Source of the DNA: an uncultured Pseudoflavonifractor sp.
GTDB lineage: Bacteria > Bacillota > Clostridia > Oscillospirales > Oscillospiraceae
Assembly: GCA_947651395.1 (NCBI GenBank)
Contig: CANSYW010000005.1
Location: forward strand, 1 to 64,000
Length of the DNA stretch: 64,000 bases
Direction: 5' to 3'
Position 1 is the stretch's first letter. The number at the start of each line of letters is the position of its first letter. Shown one piece after another: positions 17,226-26,484 of the stretch. The position numbers and the translations under genes were made by a program. A model generated the notes under the pieces. The model made no database searches and was not told the origin of the DNA. It worked only from the letters and a program-made list of their open reading frames with translations.

Positions 17226-17268
17226 AAGGGGACGCACTGCGGTTCCATTCCGCAGCGCGTCCCCTTTT
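17226..17268 (+). terminator. Terminator after the M20 gene
   Basis: A long stem (17226-17242 with 17250-17266, one bulged base) is followed by T residues. The converging xanthine dehydrogenase gene ends about 50 bases beyond. Confidence 0.85.
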
Positions 17269-17319
17269 TGCGTCAGACGTTCTATTTAAATCTTTTTCAG
17301 CGCCCTGCTTTACACCCGG

Positions 17320-19902
17320 TCACTTTTGGGGTCTGTAAAAGGTGCCCTCCATGGGAAGCTTTGTGCGCAGGATCCCGTCCCGGGCGTAGTAGGCCCCGGC
17401 GACGGCGGGGGCGGTGGGAATGGCGGCGATCTCTCCGATGCCCTTGGCCCCGTAGGCGAAGGGCAGAAGCTCTTGCTTCTCCACATAGACGGCGTGGATG
17501 TCCGGGATCTGGTCGGCGCGCAGCAGACCCAGGGTGCCGAATCTGGCCTGGGGAACACAGTCCTTCAGGGGGAAGTCCTCGGTGAGGGCATAGCCCAGCC
17601 CCATGAGCACGCCCCCCTCGATCTGACCCTGGATGGCGGTGGGATTGACCACCTTTCCCGAATCGTGGGCGGCCCAGACCTCCCTCACCCGGCCCTCGTC
17701 GTCCAGGATGACCACATGGGTGGCAAAGCCATAGGCCACATGGCTCTTGGGATTGGGCTTGTCGGAACCCAATTTGTCGGTGGGGTCAAAGAATTCAGCG
17801 AAGAACTCCCTGCCCTCCAGCGCCCCCAGCTCTCCTCCCGCCTGATCCAGCGCGGCCTTCAGATCCATGGCGGCCATGCGCACCGCCTCACCGGTGATGA
17901 GGGTCTGGCGGGAGCCGGAGGTGGTGCCGGAATCGGGGGTAAGCGCTGTGCTGCAGCCCATGTTTCGCAGCTTTTCCAAGGGAAGGCCGGAGGCCTGGGC
18001 CAGGATCTGCAGAAACACGGTGGCACAGCCCTGGCCGATGTCGGAGGCGGCGCAATAGAGCTTCACCCTTCCCTCCTCCACCGCCAGCTTACACCGGCCC
18101 TTGTCGGGCAGGCCCACCCCCACGCCGGAATTTTTCATGGCGCAGGCAATGCCGGCATGGGAGGCGTTTTTCTCGTAGACCTCCTTCACTGCCAGAAGGG
18201 TCTCCTTCAGGGCGGTGGAGCAGTCGGCGATCTGGCCGTTGGGCAGGGCCTTCCCCGGCTCGACGGCGTTGCGCCAGCGGATCTCCCAGGGCGAGATCCC
18301 CACCCGCTCCGCCAGCAGATCGATCAGGCTCTCCAGGGCGAACTCGCTCTGGCACACCCCAAAGCCCCGGAAGGCCCCGGCGGGGGGATTGTTGGTGTAC
18401 CAGCCATAGCCCCGGATATCGGTATTCCGGTAGCAGTAGGGCCCCACCGAATGGGTGCAGGCCCGCTCCAGCACCGGCCCGCACAGGGAGGCGTAAGCGC
18501 CGGTATCGAAGTGGATCTCACAGTCCAGGGCGGTGAGGATCCCATTTTCGTCACAGCCCAGGGTGAAGGTCCCCTCCATGGCGTGGCGCTTGGGGTGGAA
18601 GTTGATGGACTCCTGCCGGGTGAGCTTCACCTTCACCGGCCTGCCCGCCTTCAGGGCCGCCAGCACCGCCAGGTGCTGCACCGACACATCCTCCTTGCCT
18701 CCGAAGCCGCCCCCCACCAGCTTGTTTTCCACCACGATGCACTCCGGGGCCCAGCCCAGCATGATGGAGATCTCCTTCCGGGTATCGTAGACCCCCTGGT
18801 CGCTTGTATAGACCTTTACCCCATCTCCATAGGGAAAGGCCACGGCGCACTCGGGCTCCAGAAAAGCGTGCTCGGTAAAGGGGGTGCGGAAGGTGCGGGT
18901 CACGGTGTGGGCCGAGGCCGCCAGCGCGCCCCCTGCGTCGCCCCTGGTCACGTGGCGCCGCTGACACAGGTTGCCCCCCGGGTGGAGCTCAGGGGCGTCG
19001 GGGGCCATGGCGGCGTGGATATCCCGCACCGGCTCCAGGGGCTCATAGTCCACCTCAATGAGCTCCTTGGCCCGCTTTAAAATTTCTTCCGTTTCGGCGA
19101 TCACCAGGCACAACGCGTCCCCCACGCACCGGGTCACATCCCCCACGGCGATCATCACATCCCAGTCCTGCTGGAGGTGGCCCACCTTGTTGTGGGGCAC
19201 GTCCAGGGCGGTGAGCACCCCCAGCACCCCGGGCAGGGCCAGGGCCTTCTCCGTCCGGATCTCCAGGATCCGGGCCCTGGGGTATTTGGAGCGAAGGGCG
19301 GAGGCGTATACCATCCCCTCTGGGTAAAGGTCGTCACAGTACTCCCCGATCCCCAGCACCTTGTCCCGCACGTCGATCCGGAAGGCGGGGCTTCCCACGG
19401 CGTAGTCCTCCCCCCGCTCCGGGGCGGGATCCACCCCCCGCTCCCCCCGGAGGATGGCCCCCGCCAGGGAGATGGCCTCTATGATCTTCTTGTAGCCGGT
19501 GCACCGGCACACGTTGCCCCGGATGGCCTTTTTGATCCGGGCCTCGTCAGGATCCGGCTCCACGTCCAGCAGGGCCTTGCCGCACAGCACCATGCCGGGG
19601 ATACAGAAGCCGCACTGCACCGCCCCCACCGCGCCGAAGGCGTAGACAAAGGCCTCCTTCTCCTCCGGGGAGAGGCCCTCCACCGTAAGGATCTCCCGTC
19701 CCACCGCCTTTTGGGTGGTGAGGACACAGGCCCGGACAGTCCTTCCGTCCACGATCACGGTACAGGTGCCGCAGGCGCCTTCGCCGCACCCGTCCTTCAC
19801 CGAGGTGAGGCCCAGATCGTCCCGGAGGTAGCGCAGCAGAGACTTGTTCTCCGCCGTGGTACGCTCCACGCCGTTGACGGTAAAGGTATAGCTTTCGCCC
19901 AT
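17320..19902 (-). CDS. xdhD: Selenium-dependent-type xanthine dehydrogenase, fused 2Fe-2S and molybdopterin subunits
   Basis: About 860 residues. A plant-type 2Fe-2S domain (Cys 39, 44, 47, 59) and a second 2Fe-2S domain (Cys 97, 100, 132, 134) are fused to a large molybdopterin domain from about residue 165. No FAD domain is present. This architecture, and the neighbours ssnA and ygfK, match the selenium-dependent molybdenum hydroxylases of clostridia and E. coli XdhD. The active-site Glu motif GAKGIGE is near the C-terminus. It probably interconverts hypoxanthine, xanthine and urate. Selenium in this family is a cofactor, not selenocysteine, and no in-frame TGA is used. The start (GGAGG 7 bases upstream) is internal to a slightly longer frame. 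Confidence 0.9.
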   Translation of the reverse strand: MGESYTFTVNGVERTTAENKSLLRYLRDDLGLTSVKDGCGEGACGTCTVIVDGRTVRACVLTTQKAVGREILTVEGLSPEEKEAFVYAFGAVGAVQCGFCIPGMVLCGKALLDVEPDPDEARIKKAIRGNVCRCTGYKKIIEAISLAGAILRGERGVDPAPERGEDYAVGSPAFRIDVRDKVLGIGEYCDDLYPEGMVYASALRSKYPRARILEIRTEKALALPGVLGVLTALDVPHNKVGHLQQDWDVMIAVGDVTRCVGDALCLVIAETEEILKRAKELIEVDYEPLEPVRDIHAAMAPDAPELHPGGNLCQRRHVTRGDAGGALAASAHTVTRTFRTPFTEHAFLEPECAVAFPYGDGVKVYTSDQGVYDTRKEISIMLGWAPECIVVENKLVGGGFGGKEDVSVQHLAVLAALKAGRPVKVKLTRQESINFHPKRHAMEGTFTLGCDENGILTALDCEIHFDTGAYASLCGPVLERACTHSVGPYCYRNTDIRGYGWYTNNPPAGAFRGFGVCQSEFALESLIDLLAERVGISPWEIRWRNAVEPGKALPNGQIADCSTALKETLLAVKEVYEKNASHAGIACAMKNSGVGVGLPDKGRCKLAVEEGRVKLYCAASDIGQGCATVFLQILAQASGLPLEKLRNMGCSTALTPDSGTTSGSRQTLITGEAVRMAAMDLKAALDQAGGELGALEGREFFAEFFDPTDKLGSDKPNPKSHVAYGFATHVVILDDEGRVREVWAAHDSGKVVNPTAIQGQIEGGVLMGLGYALTEDFPLKDCVPQARFGTLGLLRADQIPDIHAVYVEKQELLPFAYGAKGIGEIAAIPTAPAVAGAYYARDGILRTKLPMEGTFYRPQK

Positions 19903-20011
19903 GGGTCTTCCTCCCCCCATCCGTGGGGCCGCCGACAGCCTCCTCTTTCAAAGAGACCGGCGCACCCACCCATTTTTCCATCCATTTCCCCGTACGGAAA
20001 ACCCTCCGAAT

Positions 20012-23000
20012 TTATATCAGCAGATACCCATAGTCCTCACAGACCGCCAGGATCAGCCGGCGCAGGCCGTCGAAGAGTCCGCAGTCGGGGTCGGACACGT
20101 CGTACTCCTTCACCTCGCCGGCAAAGCGTACCAGAGCCCGCTTCCCCTCCAGCCGGAGAAAACCCTCGTTCCCGCTGTTTTCAAAGTCCTCCCTGCTCCA
20201 AAAGAGGGTAAACTTGTCCCTGTAGGGCCGGGAGTCGTAGGGGCAGAAGACGGCGCAGTTGCCGCACTCGTTACACATGCCGTCCACATGGAGGATCTGA
20301 CTCAGCGCCATGCCGGGCACCCGCACCGACACATTGGCCCGGTTGGGACACACCGACACGCAGGTCTCGCACACCGTGGCACAGCCCAGGCACCGGCTGT
20401 CCCCACAACTCTCGCAGTCGGCGCACAGCTCTCCCCTGCGGGCCCGGTAGGTCTCATAGCTTGCCGGGCGGCAGTTGTCCGGCGCGTACCGCTCCATGTC
20501 CATCCCCGTGATGGCCCGGGCGGCTTTGGCCGCCCCCGCGATGGCCTCCACCACGGTCTTGGGGCCGGTCTGGCCGTCACCGATGACATAGATCCCCTTT
20601 ACCGAGCTCTCCAGCGTTTGGGCGTCCACAACAGCTCTGCCCCGGTCGTCCATGGCCAGGCCGTTGGCGGCGTACAGATCGCCGTCCACCCGCTCGCCCA
20701 CGGCGGTGATGACGGTGTGGGCGGGAAGCCCGATCTTCTCCCCCGTCTCCTCCACCCCTCTGCGGCCCGAGGCGTCGGGGGCGCCCAGGGCCATGACGGC
20801 GCACTCCAGCCGGCCGTTTTCCACACCGATGGGGGAGAGCAGCTCCATGAACTCCACTCCGTCGGCCACCGCCAGCTCCAGCTCCTCCTGGTCGGCGGGC
20901 ATATAGCGCTTGGTGCGGCGGTAGATCAGCCGCACCCGCTTCACTCCCGGCAGGCGCTTGGCCGCCCGGGCGGCGTCCATGGCGGTGTTGCCTCCGCCGA
21001 TGACCGCCACGTCCTCTCCCAGCTCCAGCTCCGACGGGCGGGACTTGGCCTTTTCCAGAAACTCGATCACGTTCATGGCCCGGCCGTATTTCAGTCCGGC
21101 GTCTCCCGGCTTCCAGGCGCCGGTGGCCAGGATCACGTGGGTAAAGCCGTGGGCCAGAAGCTCCCTGGCGTCGGTGATCTCCGCCCCGGTGACAAATCTG
21201 GCCCCCATGGCCCCGCAAAGGGCCACGTCCTTTTCTATGTCGGCCTCCTCAATGCGGAAGGCGGGGATCACGTGGCGGACGATACCGCCCAAGGTCTCCC
21301 TGCGCTCAAACACCGTGGTCTCCACCCCGGCCCGGCCCAGAAAATAAGCCGCCGAGAGCCCCGCGGGGCCGCCGCCGATGACCGCCACCTTCTGATTTCC
21401 CGGGGAATGGCCCGGCCTGAGCTGACCCAGCAGGGCATCGAAGCCCTCCCGGGCCGCCCTTTTCTTTTGGGTACGGATGTGGACGCTCTCCTCATAGCTT
21501 CCCCGCATACACTTGTCCATGCACCGGTGGGAGCAGATGGTGCCGGTGATAAAGGGCAGGGGATTGCGCTGGATGATGACCCGGAGGGCCTCCTCATACT
21601 TTCCCTCCTCCACCAGAGCCAGATAGGCCGGAATGTCCTGGTGGATGGGACAGCCCTCCCGACAGGGGGCGGTAAAGCAGTCCAGCAGGGGCACCTGCCC
21701 GGCCAGCTTTTTGGAGGGGATGGGCTTCACCGGCTTGCGGCAGAGCGTCCCCTCCCGGGCCTCCCGGGCCAGGGCGGACACCTGCTCCACATCCACGCCC
21801 TTCCAATCCCCCCGGTGATCTCCCAGGAGCCCGGCGATCTGGGCAAAGCGCTCATACCCGCCGGGCTTGAGGGCGGTGGTGGCCATGGTGATGGGCCAGA
21901 TCCCCGCTTCGCAGAGCCCCTTCACGGTAAAAGCGTCGGCCCCACCGGAATAGGAGATGCGCAGTTTGCCCTCAAAGGCCCGGGAGAGCTGATGGGCCAG
22001 AGAGAGGGAGAGGGGATAGAGGGCCTTGCCGGACATGTACATCTCCTCGCTGGGCAGCTCCCCCGCCGCCACATCCACCGGGAAGGTATTGGTGAGCTTT
22101 ACGCCGAACTCCACCCCCCGCTCCCCCGCCAGGGCCTGAAGCCGGCGGAGCATGGGAAGGGCGTCGGCCCACTGGAGATCCTCTTTGAAATGGTGGTCGT
22201 CAAAGCGGACATAGTCCCACCCCAGCTCATCCAGGGTCTTCCGGGCAAAGTCATAGCCCAGGAGGGTGGGATTGCACTTGATGTAGGTGTGGAGCCCCTT
22301 TTCCGTGATGAGATAGGTGGCAATGCGCTCGATCTCGTCAGGGGGACAGCCATGAAGGGTGGACTCGGTGATGGAGCGGGACACTCGGGGGGAGAGACCG
22401 CGGACATAGGCCTCGTCCACCCTCCCAAAGCGATCCAGATTGCCCAGGGCCCAGTCCACGCAGGCCTTCCAGGCCTCCGTCCGGGAGGCGTCCTTCATCC
22501 CCTCGATGTAGGCGTCCACCTTTTCGCTTTTGATCCCCGCCAGGTCGTAGCCCACCGACATGTTGAACACGAAGCCGTCGGGATCTCCCAGGCCCCATTC
22601 CTTCGAGAGCAGCTTGCAGGCGAACCAGCCCTTCACATACTCCTCCAGCGCCTGAGGCACGGTGAGCTCGGTGGACCACTCGCAGTTGTAGCACTCGTCG
22701 GCGGCGGTAATGCAGGGCTTCGCCACGCATTTGGACAGCTCTTCCCCGTCCATGACCTGCACCGTTTTCACCTCAAAGAACCGGCAGCCGGAGACATAGG
22801 CCGCCACCAGATTCTGAGCCAGCTGGGTGTGGGGCCCCGCCGCGGGGCCGAAGGGGGCCTCCAGCTTCTCCCCGAAAATGGACAAAGCCTCTCCCCTGGC
22901 ATATCGGGGCATCTTTTGCGCCGACACCCCGAAAACGCAGCCCCGGTCCTTATATTCGGTGAGCGCCCAGTTCATCAGCTCCCCAAAGGGGATGGGCCGC

Positions 23001-23014
23001 ATAATATCGCTCAT
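20012..23014 (-). CDS. ygfK: YgfK-type oxidoreductase (annotated in the family as putative selenate reductase subunit)
   Basis: About 1000 residues. The N-terminal 400 or so resemble a dihydroorotate-dehydrogenase-like barrel. A cysteine cluster follows (DCFTAPCREGC, ICSHRCMDKC), as in the GltD/dihydropyrimidine dehydrogenase Fe-S region. Next comes an FAD/NAD(P) module (VAVIGGGPAGLSAAYFLG; a second nucleotide site VAVIGGGNTAMDAARAAKR). The C-terminus has ferredoxin-like cysteines (CNECGNCAVFCPYDSRP). It probably passes electrons between NAD(P)H and the purine pathway, perhaps to the neighbouring hydroxylase. The start at 23014 is set by GGAGG lying inside the longer frame. It sits between ssnA and xdhD, on the same strand. 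Confidence 0.88.
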   Translation of the reverse strand: MSDIMRPIPFGELMNWALTEYKDRGCVFGVSAQKMPRYARGEALSIFGEKLEAPFGPAAGPHTQLAQNLVAAYVSGCRFFEVKTVQVMDGEELSKCVAKPCITAADECYNCEWSTELTVPQALEEYVKGWFACKLLSKEWGLGDPDGFVFNMSVGYDLAGIKSEKVDAYIEGMKDASRTEAWKACVDWALGNLDRFGRVDEAYVRGLSPRVSRSITESTLHGCPPDEIERIATYLITEKGLHTYIKCNPTLLGYDFARKTLDELGWDYVRFDDHHFKEDLQWADALPMLRRLQALAGERGVEFGVKLTNTFPVDVAAGELPSEEMYMSGKALYPLSLSLAHQLSRAFEGKLRISYSGGADAFTVKGLCEAGIWPITMATTALKPGGYERFAQIAGLLGDHRGDWKGVDVEQVSALAREAREGTLCRKPVKPIPSKKLAGQVPLLDCFTAPCREGCPIHQDIPAYLALVEEGKYEEALRVIIQRNPLPFITGTICSHRCMDKCMRGSYEESVHIRTQKKRAAREGFDALLGQLRPGHSPGNQKVAVIGGGPAGLSAAYFLGRAGVETTVFERRETLGGIVRHVIPAFRIEEADIEKDVALCGAMGARFVTGAEITDARELLAHGFTHVILATGAWKPGDAGLKYGRAMNVIEFLEKAKSRPSELELGEDVAVIGGGNTAMDAARAAKRLPGVKRVRLIYRRTKRYMPADQEELELAVADGVEFMELLSPIGVENGRLECAVMALGAPDASGRRGVEETGEKIGLPAHTVITAVGERVDGDLYAANGLAMDDRGRAVVDAQTLESSVKGIYVIGDGQTGPKTVVEAIAGAAKAARAITGMDMERYAPDNCRPASYETYRARRGELCADCESCGDSRCLGCATVCETCVSVCPNRANVSVRVPGMALSQILHVDGMCNECGNCAVFCPYDSRPYRDKFTLFWSREDFENSGNEGFLRLEGKRALVRFAGEVKEYDVSDPDCGLFDGLRRLILAVCEDYGYLLI

Positions 23015-23039
23015 AGGTATGACCTCCATTTATCCCTGT

Positions 23040-24380
23040 TCAATATGTCCGGTCGTTGAGCTCACCCCAGAGTTTTTTGGACTGCTCCATGCACCAGGCG
23101 TTGAGCTTCTCCTCGTCCAGCGCGGTAAACTCCCGATCCTTGTAGACCACCTTCCCGTTGATGATGGTGGTCCGGCAGCTCCTGCCCTCCATGCCGAAGA
23201 GGATGTGGCCGTCCACATTCTCCCCGCCGAAGGGGGTAAAGGGCTTGTAGTCCATGATGATCACGTCGGCGGCGGCTCCGGGGGCCAGGACGCCCAGGGG
23301 CTTTTTGAAGTACCGGGAACAGATGGCGGGATTGTTTTGGAAGAGCATCCCCGTGGCCTCCGTCCAGCCCACCCCGGGGTGACAGGCGTTGTGGCGCTGC
23401 ATGGGCAGCAGGGTCTTCAGGCTCTCCAGCATGTCGTGGGTATAGGCGTCGGTTCCCAGGCCGATGAGAATGCCCCTTTCCCACATCTGAAGTACCGGGG
23501 CGCAGCCCACGGCGTTGCCCATGTTGGACTGGGGATTGTTCACCACCATTGTGTCCGTTTCCCGGATGATATCCATCTCCGCCGGAGAGACGTGGATGCA
23601 GTGGCCCAGCATGGTCTTCTTTCCCAGAAGGCCGTTGTAGAGCAGCCGGTTCACCGGGCGGCAGCCGTATTTGCGCAGGCTGTCGTAGACGTCGTTCATC
23701 CCCTCGGCGACGTGGATATGGAAGCCGGTCATATCGTTGTTGGCCTTCACCATGGCCTCAAAGGTCTTGTCCGAGATGGTAAACAGGGCGTGACCGCCGA
23801 ACATGGCCCCCAGCATATCGTCGTCATGCTCCTTGCACCAGCGGGCGAACTGGGCGTTTTCCTCAATGGCCTGGGCGCATTTTTCCTCCCCGTCCCGCTC
23901 GGAGACCTCATAACACAGGTTGGCCCGGATCCCCGCCTCGGCGCACACGTCCCGGATGGCGAAGAGGGAGCCGGGGATCTCTCCAAAGGAGGCGTGATGA
24001 TCGAAAATGGTGGTGACTCCGTTGCGGATACAGTCCAGCACCGTGGCCCAGGCGCAGGCCCTTGTGCCGTCCAGGGTCAGATGCCGGTCGATGTTCCACC
24101 ACTGGCCCTCCAGCACGCTGAGAAAATCCGTGGGGCTGAACCCGTCGATGGACAGCCCCCGGGCCAGGCCGGAATAGATGTGGGTGTGGGCATTGATGAG
24201 GCCGGGCATGATGACTCCGCCCCTGGCATTCAAAAACTCCGCCTCGGGGTATTTGCTCCGCAGGGCCTCAAACTCCCCCGCCTCTTTGACCCGCTCCCCC
24301 TCCAGCACCACCGCGCCGTCCTCCACGTAGGGAAGGGCGCTGTCCCGTGTGATGAGCCTTCCGTTGCCCACCAACAGCAT
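23040..24380 (-). CDS. ssnA: SsnA-type aminohydrolase of the purine/selenium cluster
   Basis: A 446-residue metal-dependent amidohydrolase. The metal motif is HTHIYSGLARG near residue 65. Later metal-site segments are HIHVAEG, LGHCIHVSP and GLGTDAYTHD. The family resembles guanine deaminase and chlorohydrolases, so deamination or ring opening of a purine-derived compound is likely, but the real reaction is not established. An upstream ATG at 24398 is rejected because the strong AAGGAGGAG ribosome-binding site lies between it and the ATG at 24380, 6 bases from the latter. It is the first enzyme gene after the regulator on this strand. Confidence 0.9.
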   Translation of the reverse strand: MLLVGNGRLITRDSALPYVEDGAVVLEGERVKEAGEFEALRSKYPEAEFLNARGGVIMPGLINAHTHIYSGLARGLSIDGFSPTDFLSVLEGQWWNIDRHLTLDGTRACAWATVLDCIRNGVTTIFDHHASFGEIPGSLFAIRDVCAEAGIRANLCYEVSERDGEEKCAQAIEENAQFARWCKEHDDDMLGAMFGGHALFTISDKTFEAMVKANNDMTGFHIHVAEGMNDVYDSLRKYGCRPVNRLLYNGLLGKKTMLGHCIHVSPAEMDIIRETDTMVVNNPQSNMGNAVGCAPVLQMWERGILIGLGTDAYTHDMLESLKTLLPMQRHNACHPGVGWTEATGMLFQNNPAICSRYFKKPLGVLAPGAAADVIIMDYKPFTPFGGENVDGHILFGMEGRSCRTTIINGKVVYKDREFTALDEEKLNAWCMEQSKKLWGELNDRTY

Positions 24381-24446
24381 GTCGATCTCCTCCTTCATAA
24401 AATCGTAAAGTGCCCGTTCATGCCGGTCACGCCGGCACCCCGGCGG

Positions 24447-25088
24447 CTATTCCTCCTTGCTGGCGTCTATATAGCTGTACAAAGTATATTTGCTGATACC
24501 GAACTCCTTTGTGACCCGGTCGCCGCTCCTGGTGATGAGGAAGGCCCCCGACTGGTTGAGAAACTGGATGGCCCGGATCTTCTCGTCCTTGCTCATCAGC
24601 GCCGCGGGCTTGCCCACCAGCTTAATGGACTGGGCGATGAGCTCATCCAGCAGGTCGTTGACGTTCAGAGGAATGCTCTCGGGCTCCCTGGCCTCCTCCC
24701 CCGCAGTCACAAGGGAGTGAATGCTCCCCTCCACGGCCAGCAGGCTGGTGATGTCGTAGTTTACCGCAAAGATGGCCGCCGGCTTTCCTGAGGTGTCCCG
24801 GATATACATGGTACTGCTTTTCAAAATGCGCCCGTCGTGGGTGCGGGTAAGGTAGGCCAGCCGATCCTCCAGGGTGGCCGGATCGTGCTTGAGGGCCTCC
24901 AGCACGATGTGACTGGGCCCGTCCCCCCGCTTGCGGCTGGAGACATGGCCGTTTTCAATAAAAATGATGCTGCTGTCCACCTTGTCGGGAGACAGGTCGT
25001 GGACCACCACCTCACAGTTCTCTCCGAACTGCCGCGCCAGGCCGTGGGCCAGCTGGGCCAGGGTCTCCATCAGGTTGAGATCTGTCAT
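24447..25088 (-). CDS. PAS/HTH transcriptional regulator (YheO/DauR-like)
   Basis: A 213-residue protein. Residues 10-120 look like the YheO PAS-type sensor domain (CEVVVHDLSPDKVDSSIIFI, then AIFAVNYDIT). The last 60 form a helix-turn-helix domain (GAFLITRSGDRVTKEFGISKYTLYSYI). Proteins of this family sense small ligands and control catabolic genes. It is transcribed divergently from dpaL and is the first gene of the ssnA-ygfK-xdhD side, so it is the obvious candidate controller of both arms of the purine cluster. The ligand is unknown. Confidence 0.85.
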   Translation of the reverse strand: MTDLNLMETLAQLAHGLARQFGENCEVVVHDLSPDKVDSSIIFIENGHVSSRKRGDGPSHIVLEALKHDPATLEDRLAYLTRTHDGRILKSSTMYIRDTSGKPAAIFAVNYDITSLLAVEGSIHSLVTAGEEAREPESIPLNVNDLLDELIAQSIKLVGKPAALMSKDEKIRAIQFLNQSGAFLITRSGDRVTKEFGISKYTLYSYIDASKEE

Positions 25089-25114
25089 ATCCGCCCACCT
25101 TCTTTCTTATTTGT

Positions 25115-25143
25115 ATTGTAGCATAGCCTTTGGGAAAACTCAA
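25115..25143 (-). promoter_or_regulatory. Promoter of the regulator-ssnA-ygfK-xdhD side
   Basis: On the minus strand, TTGAGT (25138-25143) and TACAAT (25115-25120) have a 17-base spacer. Confidence 0.7.
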
Positions 25144-25144
25144 C

Positions 25145-25175
25145 AAAAATTTTTATTGCATCAAAAATTTTTTTA
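25145..25175. promoter_or_regulatory. Paired AAAAATTTTT elements between divergent promoters
   Basis: Two identical 10-base palindromes (25145-25154 and 25163-25172) are 18 bases apart and lie exactly between the two -35 boxes. They are candidate operators for the adjacent regulator, or an A-tract curvature element. Confidence 0.5.
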
Positions 25176-25185
25176 GTTTTTTCTC

Positions 25186-25213
25186 TTGATTTTTTCCGGA
25201 GATGTGCTATAGT
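25186..25213 (+). promoter_or_regulatory. Promoter of the dpaL-ygeY-ygeW-arcC side
   Basis: TTGATT (25186-25191) and TATAGT (25208-25213) have a 16-base spacer. Confidence 0.7.
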
Positions 25214-25224
25214 GTCCTTAACCT

Positions 25225-25251
25225 AAAAGTTTTTTATGGACAAAAACTTTT
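25225..25251 (+). promoter_or_regulatory. Inverted repeat in the dpaL leader
   Basis: AAAAGTTTTT (25225-25234) and AAAAACTTTT (25242-25251) are perfect inverted copies around 7 bases, just after the expected transcription start and directly before the Shine-Dalgarno. It may be an operator or an mRNA hairpin controlling access to the ribosome-binding site. Confidence 0.5.
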
Positions 25252-25266
25252 TATTGGAGGTGCCCT

Positions 25267-26469
25267 ATGGAGAAGATCAAATGGGTGGAAAACCGTCTGC
25301 CCAAAACCCGGGACGAACAGCTTCCCATCATGGCTCTGGAAGAGGTGGCGCGGGCAAGGGCCTTTCACCGCAGCTTTCCCCAATACGCCGTGACTCCCCT
25401 GGCGGCGCTGGAGGGTATGTCCGGCTCTCTGGGCCTGGGCGGGCTCTATGTGAAGGACGAGAGCTACCGCTTCGGCCTCAACGCCTTCAAGGTGCTGGGC
25501 GGCTCCTTCGCCATGGCCCGGTACATCGCCCAGCAGATGGGCAGGGACGTGTCCGAAATGAGCTACGACTACCTCACCGGCGACAAGCTCAAAGAGGAGT
25601 TCGGCCAGGCCACCTTCTTCACCGCCACCGACGGCAATCACGGCCGGGGTGTGGCCTGGGCGGCCAACAAGCTGGGGCAGAAGGCGGTGGTTCACATGCC
25701 CAAGGGCACCGTCCGGATCCGCTACGACAACATCGCCAGGGAGGGGGCCCAGGTCACCATTGAGGAGGTCAACTACGACGACTGCGTCCGTATGGCCGCC
25801 GCGGAGGCCGCCCAGACCCCCCACGGCGTGGTGGTGCAGGACACCGCCTGGGACGGCTATGAGGAGATCCCCTCCTGGATCATGCAGGGCTACGGCACCA
25901 TGGCCTCCGAGGCCGACGAGCAGCTTGCCGCCCTGGGCAGAAAGCCCACCCATATCTTTATCCAGGCCGGCGTGGGCTCCCTGGCCGGGGCGGTGCAGGG
26001 CTACTTTGCCAACCGGTACCCCGACGCGCCTCCCAAGGTCATCATCGTGGAGGCCTCCGCCGCCGACTGCCTCTATCAGGGAGCTGTGGCGGGGGATGGA
26101 AGGGAGCGGTTCGTCACCGGCGAGCTGGCCACCATGATGGCGGGGCTGGCCTGCGGCGAGCCCAACACCCTGAGCTGGGACATTCTGAAAAACCACGCCG
26201 CCTGCTTTGTCTCCTGCCCCGACTGGGTCTCCGCCCGGGGTATGCGGATACTGGGCTCCCCCCTGAAGGGCGACCCCCGGGTGATCTCCGGAGAGTCCGG
26301 GGCGGTGGGTATGGGGCTTGTGGCCACCATTATGACCGATCCCGGCTACGCCGCCCTCAAGGAGGCCCTGGGGCTGGATGAGACAAGCACCGTGCTTCTC
26401 TTTTCCACCGAGGGAGACACCGATCCGGACAATTACCGCGCCGTCCTCCTGGGCGGCAGAGAAATGTGA
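25267..26469 (+). CDS. dpaL: Diaminopropionate ammonia-lyase
   Basis: A 400-residue PLP enzyme (YgeX family) that splits 2,3-diaminopropionate to pyruvate and two ammonia. The PLP lysine is K75 in YRFGLNAFKVLGGS. The catalytic Asp region reads FTATDGNHGRGVAWAA. The glycine loop that holds the PLP phosphate is in GVGSLAGAVQGY. Length is normal. It heads the plus-strand arm of the purine cluster, 16 bases before ygeY. In urate-degrading gut bacteria this enzyme is thought to release pyruvate-level carbon from purine breakdown; that role here is by context. Confidence 0.94.
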   Translation: MEKIKWVENRLPKTRDEQLPIMALEEVARARAFHRSFPQYAVTPLAALEGMSGSLGLGGLYVKDESYRFGLNAFKVLGGSFAMARYIAQQMGRDVSEMSYDYLTGDKLKEEFGQATFFTATDGNHGRGVAWAANKLGQKAVVHMPKGTVRIRYDNIAREGAQVTIEEVNYDDCVRMAAAEAAQTPHGVVVQDTAWDGYEEIPSWIMQGYGTMASEADEQLAALGRKPTHIFIQAGVGSLAGAVQGYFANRYPDAPPKVIIVEASAADCLYQGAVAGDGRERFVTGELATMMAGLACGEPNTLSWDILKNHAACFVSCPDWVSARGMRILGSPLKGDPRVISGESGAVGMGLVATIMTDPGYAALKEALGLDETSTVLLFSTEGDTDPDNYRAVLLGGREM

Positions 26470-26484
26470 AGGAGGACACAAAAA

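Noticed and set aside
17320-19902. Selenocysteine in the xanthine dehydrogenase
   Set aside because: No in-frame TGA is present. Selenium in this family is a bound cofactor.
19901-23059. A 1052-codon plus-strand frame opposite ygfK
   Set aside because: Antisense shadow of a gene with intact Fe-S and nucleotide-binding motifs.
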